From the NCBI GenBank assembly GCA_022825185.1, contig JAJDYK010000171.1, positions 1-36,028 of the forward strand: a stretch of 36,028 bases of DNA, given 5' to 3'. Below are positions 7,150 to 14,334 of this stretch, piece by piece. The DNA is from Candidatus Latescibacterota bacterium. GTDB lineage: Bacteria; Latescibacterota; UBA2968; UBA8231. Made by a program: the position numbers and the translations under genes. Numbering within the stretch: the first letter of the stretch is position 1; every line of letters starts with the position of its first letter. The notes under the pieces were generated by a model, which was not told where the DNA came from, made no database searches, and saw nothing but the letters and a program-made list of their open reading frames with translations.

Positions 7150-8214
7150 ATGACTAAGAGCAAACAAGACAAGCTGCGCGTCGCCCTGATCGGCGCTGGC
7201 GGCATCGCAGGGGCGCACATGCGCTATTACCAAAACATGGACGACGTGGAGATGGTCGCCGCAGCGGACGTGGCCTTGGAAAGAGCGCAAAAATGCTGCG
7301 AGGAATACGAAATCCCCGCAGCCTACGCCGACTACGAGGAGATGCTCCGGCAGGTCGAACCCGATGCGGTGAGCGTCTGCACACCCAACGGCCTGCACGC
7401 CCCCTGCTCCATCGCCGCGCTCGACGCGGGTGCCCACGTCCTCGTCGAAAAGCCTTTGGCCATGAACGCACGCGAAGGCCAAGAGATGCTCGACGCCGCA
7501 GAGAAAAACGGCAAAAAGCTGATCATCGGCTTCCAGAACCGCTACGATCCGAAGACGCAGTTTGTCAAGAAGCTCGTTGACGACGGCGAACTGGGAGCCG
7601 TCCTGTACGCCCGAGTGCAGTCCCTGCGGCGGCGCGGCATTCCCAACTGGGGCGTCTTCGGCCGCAAGGACCTGCAAGGCGGCGGGCCGCTGATCGACAT
7701 CGGCGTCCACATGCTGGAGGCCACTCATTATGCCATGGGTGCGCCCAAACCAGTGGCGGCCAGTGGCAGCACCTATACCTACATCGGCGACAAGCCGTCA
7801 AACGTGGCCTCGATCTGGCCCAACTGGGATTACAAGACCTATACGGTAGAGGACTTAGCCGTGGGTCACATCCGCTTTGCCAACGGCGCGATGCTCAGTA
7901 TCGAGACTAGCTTCGCCGCTCATATCGAGCAGGGTGTGGGGAACTTCACGCTGATGGGCGAGAAGGGCGGTACCACCTGGGACCCGCCGGGTTTTTTCCA
8001 CGACGCCAACGACTACATGGTCAACACCCGACCCGACTGGCTGCCCAGCGGCCCGGCAGCCGACGGCTTCGGCCAGAAGATGCGCAACTTCGTCGATCAC
8101 GTCCTCTACGACGCGGAAACCCTGTCGCCCGGCGAGCACGGCCTGATGGTGCAGAAGATGATGGACGGGCTGTACGAATCGGCAGAGCAGGGGCGGGAAG
8201 TGCGGATTGAGTAG
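7150..8214 (+). CDS. Gfo/Idh/MocA-family NAD(P)-dependent oxidoreductase
   Basis: A 354-aa sugar or inositol dehydrogenase-like enzyme. The Rossmann motif VALIGAGGIAGAH lies at the N-terminus, PDAVSVCTPNGLHA follows, and the catalytic lysine is in VEKPLAMN. FQNRYDP and GGGPLIDIGVHMLEATHY correspond to the substrate-binding half. The substrate cannot be read from the sequence. ATG at 7150 follows GGAG at 7142-7145; an in-frame start at 7114 lies inside the terminator T-tract and was rejected. It is the last high-GC gene before the AT-richer minus-strand block. Confidence 0.9.
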   Translation: MTKSKQDKLRVALIGAGGIAGAHMRYYQNMDDVEMVAAADVALERAQKCCEEYEIPAAYADYEEMLRQVEPDAVSVCTPNGLHAPCSIAALDAGAHVLVEKPLAMNAREGQEMLDAAEKNGKKLIIGFQNRYDPKTQFVKKLVDDGELGAVLYARVQSLRRRGIPNWGVFGRKDLQGGGPLIDIGVHMLEATHYAMGAPKPVAASGSTYTYIGDKPSNVASIWPNWDYKTYTVEDLAVGHIRFANGAMLSIETSFAAHIEQGVGNFTLMGEKGGTTWDPPGFFHDANDYMVNTRPDWLPSGPAADGFGQKMRNFVDHVLYDAETLSPGEHGLMVQKMMDGLYESAEQGREVRIE

Positions 8215-8266
8215 GCGTTAGGCGTTGATTTTCTAAAAATGGCGTAAATTTTGCAGTGATGCTAAC

Positions 8267-11203
8267 TTAGACGCAAAGGAGGTGGAGACTCTGCCCTGTT
8301 GCGTCGTCCAACTCCTTACGGAGTGCCCACAGAATTAGACGTTGTTGGGAACAGGATTCGTCGTTTAGGAGTTCTGCTTTACATTTACCAACATAGGAAT
8401 TTTCCAAGAGGAGACGGAGTGCATCACTATCTCTATCTTTGCTACCATTACCACTCCTGAGTACGGATGCCTTTAAGGCTTGCATCAGTTTCCTGCCGCC
8501 CTCTGTTGTCTTTTCATCTTCACTAACGAACCAATTCGGAGAGGGAAACAAGCCATCGCGTTCTAAAGAAGACCTTGGTTGTTTTCTCGGGGTTACCTTA
8601 CAAACCCAATCTGCAATACCGTGAAACAGACGGGGGTATTTCCCTGTTTCGCAATCATAATCCGTTTCTCCATAATAGTTCCCGTTTTTATCTCTACGCT
8701 TAATTTTATTATCTTTATCTCCTAGTGTCGTCATCTTGATTTTCTTGATTTTTTCGTAAACTGGGGAATCCCCATAGCCCCACTCCTGTAACCAACCTCT
8801 TACTATTGGAAATGCCGATCCAAAAGGCCAAGTCCGAATCATCTTTTCTTTGTTGTAATCCGGGATCAGCAAATCGAAGGCATCGGCAAGTCGATTTGAG
8901 AGTCTCCCACGATCTAGATCGACATCCCGAGTCGGCAGATATATACTCACTTCTCCTGCGAAATTCGATGATAAGTATGGAATCAGCACAAACAGCGAAA
9001 ATTCAAGGTTGAACCGAAGTGCGCTGTCTAATGGACTGTCGGGAAATGTGCCAAGAGAAACATCTGAACCTATTTCTTCACTCTGCATTTTAGTCCATAT
9101 CACTGACCAGAATTGACGTTGACAATTTTTAATATCAACATCATTTAGCAATTTGGCGAGTGTTCGGATCTTATCGTCCTTGGCCCCCTCTGCCTTTATC
9201 AGTTCAAAGTTGCCTGCATTTATGTTGGCACCGATACCTTTATCATTTGATGATGAATTTCTGGAGTCGTCGTAATTCTCAAGTTTTTCTTGTAACTTAT
9301 CTGCTTTATCTTCTGATGAAAAAACACAGAACGCAACTCCAGAGGCAATACCTTCTTGTATCTTCCCGGTTTCATCGGCGTATATCTCTATATGATGATC
9401 ACTAATCCCATTTTGGCACCTTTTGTTGTCTGCTATCTTCACTGCCTTTTGTGCATGAGCCAGTTGCAGGCGTAGCCGCATCATTTTGATCGCTTTGTCC
9501 AGACCTTCATGAAGTGCCGCAATTGAGTTTTCGACTACTTCCGGGTTGCTCAGTACGCGGGGCTTTTCGAATCCAGTGAATATGTTCTGATAGGACTTGA
9601 GTGTTTCCTTTATCCATGTCTGCCCGGTTGCTGAGAAAAGAATAATAGGAGTGAGGGGTAGTGCCATTGCGAGCAGCCGAGGCAGGAGCAACAGTGCCTT
9701 GTCCGCAGCCTGATCGTCGTTGGATTTTCCATTGCACCATTTCTCAATGCTTTCAATTTCTTCCTTTCTAATCTCTGGCCACGCCAACTTTTCAGTCTTC
9801 TTGGGGATGATCTTGAGGAGTTTCTTTACCTTTTCCTTGTTCAAGTTAGGCAACCGAAGGTCCAGTAGAATGACCTCTGGGTAAATTTCATCTTCATTCC
9901 CACGACACTTAGTCTGTTGGGTGAAATCCCTATATTCAAATTTAGCCCTCTCTTCTAGAAATTTAATTAACGGATCGGGGCCTGTGCAGCCGTAAATGTT
10001 TATATCCGAATTATCTTCGGAAATTTTTTTAAATTCCGAATTGCAATAATGTTCTGGTTTATGAAACTTCTTGTTTAGCAACTTGCAGATGAACTCTCCC
10101 CATTCTTCTAGATGATCATCAACAATAATTACCGAAAGCGGTTTGAAAAAAAGGATATCTCTCAGCGTCGGCTTCGGCTGCCACTGCTTAATACCGGCTC
10201 GGGAAATTTCGGGGTCGCACCATAACAAGCGGATATGGAACGCACGGCGTAGGCCATCAACTTGCAACTTCTTACCTAAAAAGCTTGGACCTATAACGTT
10301 ATTGATGTCATGGTGGTCGTTGCTCTGTGTTAAGGAAGCACCCCACTGCTTAGCTAAAGTGATGAGTCTATTCCTACTATCAGGTGTTTTTGCATCCTTC
10401 AGCGTTTCTCCAGATGGATTCAGCTTTAGCTGCTGGTTCCCATCGCTTGGGGCTTCAGGGTTCGGCGTTTCGACAGAGGGCTTCATAGACTGGATCTTTT
10501 CGTTTGTCCCTTCGGACGGAGCAAAAGTAGAGTCATTACTGCTCGATTCCGGAGGGAGCTTTAATCTTAGCAAAGCCCTCAATCGCTTATATAAGCCATG
10601 ACTTTTCGTAGACTCCGGTGGTTGCTGATTCCCCTCGTTTGTACCTTCACGTGCTGGTGTATCTCCAGACAAATTCGGACATTTGCTCGCGTCGCTTAGT
10701 GCTTCAAGCAAAGCTGGAGAGCCACCGTTGGATGGCGTCGGAGCGACAATGGGGTTATATCCCTGGCGGATGCGTACTGGCTTGCCGTCTTTTTCTGGTG
10801 TCAGAGGTGCGTAAAGTTTGACCCACGGCATCTCGACCAATAGCTGATGCCGCATCCGCATCGTCCATTCCTTATCGTGCTCTTCGCCTGTCAAATCTAC
10901 TATGTGAATGGAGGCGTCTGTTGCCGAATTGTTGCTAAGGACCTTAATTGAAAAAGCCAAAGCCCAATCCATTGGCGTCAGGTGAGGAGCCAAGAGATTC
11001 TCGTTGCGGTCATCACTCCAGCCTCTTCCATCCCAGACGATAATGATGTGAATGATGTGTGGATTCCCAAGTCGATTAGTCCCGAGAGACCAAAGTTTTT
11101 CAAAATCTTCTCCATCGCAGTAATCGTAGATTGCAATTTGATTTTGATCTTGATCAATTTCCTTTAGTGCCTCTTTGAATGATCCACCTAACGTATTGGG
11201 CAT
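8267..11203 (-). CDS. Receiver domain fused to a DUF3800-like (RNase H-fold) domain
   Basis: The 978-aa protein has four parts. Residues 1-150 are an unrecognised alpha/beta region. Residues about 155-280 are a Ser/Pro/Glu/Asn-rich linker with repeated SG(D/E)T and EGTNE motifs. Residues about 355-560 form a phosphoreceiver with acidic pair Asp362/Asp363 (VIIVDDH), phospho-acceptor Asp448 (VILLDLRLP), Ser524/Thr526 (ILFSATG) and Lys547-Pro, with a long insert between Asp448 and Ser524. From about 603, HHIEIYADETG (Asp610, Glu611) and LFHGIADWVC (Asp865) resemble the opening IYxDESG and closing QxAD motifs of DUF3800. That assignment is inference; if right, this is a phosphorylation-controlled nuclease-like effector. 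It is the last gene of the minus-strand unit, 43 nt after the AAA+ gene. Confidence 0.65.
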   Translation of the reverse strand: MPNTLGGSFKEALKEIDQDQNQIAIYDYCDGEDFEKLWSLGTNRLGNPHIIHIIIVWDGRGWSDDRNENLLAPHLTPMDWALAFSIKVLSNNSATDASIHIVDLTGEEHDKEWTMRMRHQLLVEMPWVKLYAPLTPEKDGKPVRIRQGYNPIVAPTPSNGGSPALLEALSDASKCPNLSGDTPAREGTNEGNQQPPESTKSHGLYKRLRALLRLKLPPESSSNDSTFAPSEGTNEKIQSMKPSVETPNPEAPSDGNQQLKLNPSGETLKDAKTPDSRNRLITLAKQWGASLTQSNDHHDINNVIGPSFLGKKLQVDGLRRAFHIRLLWCDPEISRAGIKQWQPKPTLRDILFFKPLSVIIVDDHLEEWGEFICKLLNKKFHKPEHYCNSEFKKISEDNSDINIYGCTGPDPLIKFLEERAKFEYRDFTQQTKCRGNEDEIYPEVILLDLRLPNLNKEKVKKLLKIIPKKTEKLAWPEIRKEEIESIEKWCNGKSNDDQAADKALLLLPRLLAMALPLTPIILFSATGQTWIKETLKSYQNIFTGFEKPRVLSNPEVVENSIAALHEGLDKAIKMMRLRLQLAHAQKAVKIADNKRCQNGISDHHIEIYADETGKIQEGIASGVAFCVFSSEDKADKLQEKLENYDDSRNSSSNDKGIGANINAGNFELIKAEGAKDDKIRTLAKLLNDVDIKNCQRQFWSVIWTKMQSEEIGSDVSLGTFPDSPLDSALRFNLEFSLFVLIPYLSSNFAGEVSIYLPTRDVDLDRGRLSNRLADAFDLLIPDYNKEKMIRTWPFGSAFPIVRGWLQEWGYGDSPVYEKIKKIKMTTLGDKDNKIKRRDKNGNYYGETDYDCETGKYPRLFHGIADWVCKVTPRKQPRSSLERDGLFPSPNWFVSEDEKTTEGGRKLMQALKASVLRSGNGSKDRDSDALRLLLENSYVGKCKAELLNDESCSQQRLILWALRKELDDATGQSLHLLCV

Positions 11204-11246
11204 GGGCTTCTTTCCGCTTATTCAAGTCTTATAAGTTGATTAGCCG

Positions 11247-12761
11247 CTATGAATTGCATTCCAGTGTCGTCAGTGTCAGCCCTTTGTGCTTCAGTGCTGT
11301 GCATACAAACTGCCTGACAGTATCAAGGTCTGCTGTCTTGGTCAGTTGGTGAATTGAACTAGCAAGAATAGCGTGACTTACTCGTTCTCCTGTTTGCTGT
11401 CTCAATCTACCTATAAATTCGATCAATACCGAGGCACGCAAATCCATGTCTTTTTGATCAAGCAGGAATTGGTATCGTTGATCCTTATCGAGTCTTTCAA
11501 GTTGGTCGGTGAGCACTATGACAGGATCAGGTTTTGCTTCTGAGGTTTGCAACTCTGCTGTTTGGGTTACGTCTGGCACAGAGCTTGGCCATCCCGTCCC
11601 GTTCAACCTAATATCGTCCGGCAGAATGATATTCGATCCGGTGGTGGCTACCGCCCGCGTAATCGTGGTTTCCAGTTCCCGGATATTGCCAGGCCAGTTG
11701 TGGCTTTTGAGTTTCTTTAAGGTTTCCGGCCGCAGGGTAACTTGAACATGCTTGTTCAGGCTCTTGTTTGCTTGCGCCACAAAACGCTCGAAAAATGCTG
11801 GAAAATCGTCCTGCCGTTGTCTCAGAGGCGGAAGGGTAATCAATAGGATCGCCAAGTCTTGGGCTAAATTCTCTTGCAACACCTCATCCGTCACCAGATC
11901 ATTCAGGCTGTGGTTGGTCGCCGCGATCAGCCGAACATCAAGGTCGTTGCTACGGCCTAGGCGACCATCTTCCGCGACCTCAAGAAGTTGACGATGTAAT
12001 GGCGTGGATAGGTGCTGGATGCTGTCGAGATAAAGAGTTCCGCCCTTGGCCGCCTGCAATGTGGTTCGCAGTATCGATTCGTCGGACTCTCGACTATTGA
12101 GGTACTGGAATGGCCCGGTGCGTCCGCTCAGATTGTGGATTGCTTTGGCGACAAGCTGTTTACCAGTGCCGCTCTCTCCATATACGGTCACGTTCAACAT
12201 ATTTTTTGCCGCTGTCTGTACCAAGCCAACTACATCGTGCATTTCCTTGGTTTGACCAACCATAAAATCCAGATTGACCACATCAGGGTTACTTGAGAAC
12301 GTCGCAGTATCAATCGCACGATGCATGGCACCTGCCAGATCATCAATCCAAGTGCGATCACTGTCGAAGTCTGGTTTTGCATACTGGCCGTGGGGCGGCT
12401 CCTCGAACGCTTCCAGCGGGATATCGAGTTGCTCCAAGCGCGTTGTAAATACCAGCACGGGTATGGATTGGAACCTTTGGCGAATTTTGGTCAGCAACCT
12501 GCCGCCAGTTGTTTGTCCACCCAACCGGTCATCTCCCGGGAAATGGAGGTCGAGCAAAATAAGGTCCGGCTGACTAGAACGAATTTTGTCAAGCGCACGG
12601 TCTGCGTTTGCTTCCTTCTCAAACGCGAATCTCCTTGGCTCAAGCCACTGAGCAAGGGGAGGCAACAAGGTGTCTGCCTCATCGTCAATCAACAAGACGG
12701 AGGTTGAACGATCCACAGGTTCTTTTGCACGGCGACCTTTTGCTTTAGAGCCTGTTGCCAT
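11247..12761 (-). CDS. Response-regulator-like receiver/AAA+ ATPase lacking the sigma-54 contact loop
   Basis: The 504-aa protein looks like an NtrC-family regulator but lacks its hallmark. The receiver has Asp26/Asp27, Asp71 (LILLDLHFP), Thr106/Thr107 and Lys129-Pro, all intact. The AAA+ domain has Walker A GESGTGK (195-201), Walker B LYLDS (243-247; usually LFLDE), sensor I RLIAATNHS, PPLRQRQDD and NWPGNIRELE. Between PFQYLN and GGTLYLDS, where ELFGHEKGAFTGA and about 20 more residues belong, there are only about 17 residues. The FREDLYYRL arginine-finger segment reads LQENLAQDL. The C-terminal about 115 aa is not a Fis-type helix-turn-helix. It is therefore unlikely to activate sigma-54 promoters. 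Its start is 1 nt after the stop of the 284-aa gene. Confidence 0.8.
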   Translation of the reverse strand: MATGSKAKGRRAKEPVDRSTSVLLIDDEADTLLPPLAQWLEPRRFAFEKEANADRALDKIRSSQPDLILLDLHFPGDDRLGGQTTGGRLLTKIRQRFQSIPVLVFTTRLEQLDIPLEAFEEPPHGQYAKPDFDSDRTWIDDLAGAMHRAIDTATFSSNPDVVNLDFMVGQTKEMHDVVGLVQTAAKNMLNVTVYGESGTGKQLVAKAIHNLSGRTGPFQYLNSRESDESILRTTLQAAKGGTLYLDSIQHLSTPLHRQLLEVAEDGRLGRSNDLDVRLIAATNHSLNDLVTDEVLQENLAQDLAILLITLPPLRQRQDDFPAFFERFVAQANKSLNKHVQVTLRPETLKKLKSHNWPGNIRELETTITRAVATTGSNIILPDDIRLNGTGWPSSVPDVTQTAELQTSEAKPDPVIVLTDQLERLDKDQRYQFLLDQKDMDLRASVLIEFIGRLRQQTGERVSHAILASSIHQLTKTADLDTVRQFVCTALKHKGLTLTTLECNS

Positions 12762-12762
12762 C

Positions 12763-13617
12763 TTAGCTCGTCTCGATACTCACTTCAGTCAGTTCGTTAT
12801 CCAATTCCCACGTAGCGGCGATCGCAGTTTCGAGCGCATCGCGACTTTTTTCCTGTGCCTCGATCATCTGGGACACTGCTGATCCGGAAGGCTCAACACT
12901 CGGCGCATTTCGCAGGGTTTCTTTCGCCGTTTCCAGTGCCTGCCAATGGGACTGAAAGTTTCCAATCGCCGCGCTGAATTTTTTTAGGCCGTCAGCTTTA
13001 GGAGCGAGTCTCAGGACGTGGGGTTCAAGTGAACGAAAGCGTTCCAGCGTTGCTTGGTGCTCACTCGATATTGCATCTACAGGTTCGAGGTGATTGGGAT
13101 GTAATCGTATTTCGCCGCGCTTGGCCGCCTCAAAATCGTGTAGGGCACCGTTGGTATTCCTCAGCCGATTTTCTAGCCAATGGCGAATTTCCGAGCTCAA
13201 GCGCGTAATGTCCTCCACCGTTACAAACAAGCACTCTGGCACCGGCTCGGTACTGCCCCGCAGGCAACGTTGAACCGCTTTTGCCAGTGCTGTGTCGTCC
13301 GCATCATACCTGAGATACTGAATGCCTGGCCACTTGAGCACTTTGGTCTCGTTGGGGATTTTTTTCAATTGTTCCGGCGAATGGAGGCCGAAGATTAGCA
13401 TGGGCGGGGGGGACTTCCTCTTTGCGCTGCTAGTTTGTAGTGTTTCCAAGGCGTCTTGAAATCCGGCCCACAGATCAAATTCCCCATTGCGGTGCCAGTG
13501 GCAAAATCCGATAACAGGATACGTGTCGTTAGATTCCGAACTTGTGCCACGCGAAAAATCCATCACGCGCTTTCGGTAGGCATCTTCGAGTTCTGCAACG
13601 GGGAAGGGTGGATTCAT
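12763..13617 (-). CDS. Protein of unknown function, possible pseudo-receiver plus helical tail
   Basis: The 284-aa protein matches no family I recognise. The N-terminal about 120 residues alternate hydrophobic strands and loops (YPVIGFCHWH, PPPMLIFGLHSPEQLKK, GIQYLRYDADDTALAKAV), like a receiver or Rossmann fold without the acidic phosphorylation site. The C-terminal half (about 125-284) is predicted helical and charged, including a QMIEAQEKSRDALETAIAAT stretch. Its position between the kinase and the AAA+ protein suggests an adaptor in the same relay; this is inference from neighbourhood only. The ribosome-binding site is weak (AGG about 11 nt before the ATG). Confidence 0.6.
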   Translation of the reverse strand: MNPPFPVAELEDAYRKRVMDFSRGTSSESNDTYPVIGFCHWHRNGEFDLWAGFQDALETLQTSSAKRKSPPPMLIFGLHSPEQLKKIPNETKVLKWPGIQYLRYDADDTALAKAVQRCLRGSTEPVPECLFVTVEDITRLSSEIRHWLENRLRNTNGALHDFEAAKRGEIRLHPNHLEPVDAISSEHQATLERFRSLEPHVLRLAPKADGLKKFSAAIGNFQSHWQALETAKETLRNAPSVEPSGSAVSQMIEAQEKSRDALETAIAATWELDNELTEVSIETS

Positions 13618-13635
13618 GACATCAGAGACCTATAG

Positions 13636-13664
13636 ATTATAGTCCATTTACAGGTCTATTGCAG
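13636..13664 (-). promoter_or_regulatory. Candidate internal promoter before the 284-aa gene
   Basis: On the minus strand a perfect TATAAT (13641-13636) stands 17 nt downstream of CTGCAA (13664-13659), which matches the TTGACA consensus at only three of six positions. It lies in the 51-nt gap between the 209-aa and 284-aa genes, about 20 nt before the latter's ATG. It could give separate expression of the last three genes. Confidence 0.3.
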
Positions 13665-13668
13665 GGGA

Positions 13669-14298
13669 TTATAACACTTGCTTATTTGAGTATTCTATGA
13701 GCTTCGTTAGTGGAGGAGGTTCTTTAGGGTCGTTGGATAGCTCACGAATATCATTTTTAATGTTGCTGGGTAAAAGTTCGAACAGTTCGAATGCCTCCTC
13801 TACCTGCATTTCTTTTTCGTTTTTTATCGAACGTATGATTTCCCAAGCGACAAAGTTATCCAGCAGCTTAAAAAGATCTTTCTCTTCAACCCACTGTAAG
13901 AAGTTTTTAATTACTGTCGCATGGCAATTGTCGTTACTGTCGTTATTACATAGCAACTTTTTTGTGGCTTTCATAAACTCGCCCTCAGTCTCAGTACGAC
14001 TAAAACTGGCGAAATGCCGCGGGATCCATCCATTTTTGCTTAGCCATGTTTGTTGGCCCTCCCAAGCACTGCTGTTTGAATTATGCTGGAAGAGTAGTGC
14101 ATCCCTTCTGTTACCTTGAAAACAATCCCATCGGATCTCTGGATTATAGTGTGTGTCCTCAAGAAATATCAGCTTACAGTCCGCAAATTCATTATTATTA
14201 AATTCGATACGTTCCCCTGTCTCCGAAAATCCCACCGGCAAGGTAACTTCTGTCTGGCATATTCCACCACGCTCAATAAAGCCAATTATTGTATTCAT
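13669..14298 (-). CDS. Small acidic protein of unknown function in the kinase operon
   Basis: The 209-aa protein has no recognised domain. Its N-terminal half has strand-like blocks (CKLIFLEDTHYN, DALLFQHNSNSSAWEGQQTW, WIPRHFASFSRTE) and its C-terminal half is helical (FLQWVEEKDLFKLLDNFVAW, VEEAFELFELLP). AAGGGAG is spaced 8 nt before the ATG, the strongest ribosome-binding site in this part of the unit, so it is very likely translated. It follows the kinase by 36 nt. The role is unknown; by position it may be a kinase partner or target. Confidence 0.6.
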   Translation of the reverse strand: MNTIIGFIERGGICQTEVTLPVGFSETGERIEFNNNEFADCKLIFLEDTHYNPEIRWDCFQGNRRDALLFQHNSNSSAWEGQQTWLSKNGWIPRHFASFSRTETEGEFMKATKKLLCNNDSNDNCHATVIKNFLQWVEEKDLFKLLDNFVAWEIIRSIKNEKEMQVEEAFELFELLPSNIKNDIRELSNDPKEPPPLTKLIEYSNKQVL

Positions 14299-14334
14299 AT
14301 TTTTCTCCCTTCAGAGAATTACGCTTAACTATGC

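Noticed and set aside
8215..8266. Attachment site or tRNA at the left edge of the AT-rich block
   Set aside because: Only a short TAGGCGT-type repetition is present, with no matching copy recognised at the right edge and no tRNA.
11247..12761. Annotation as a standard sigma-54-dependent transcriptional activator
   Set aside because: The GAFTGA loop and a DNA-binding C-terminus are missing, so only receiver/AAA+ is supported.
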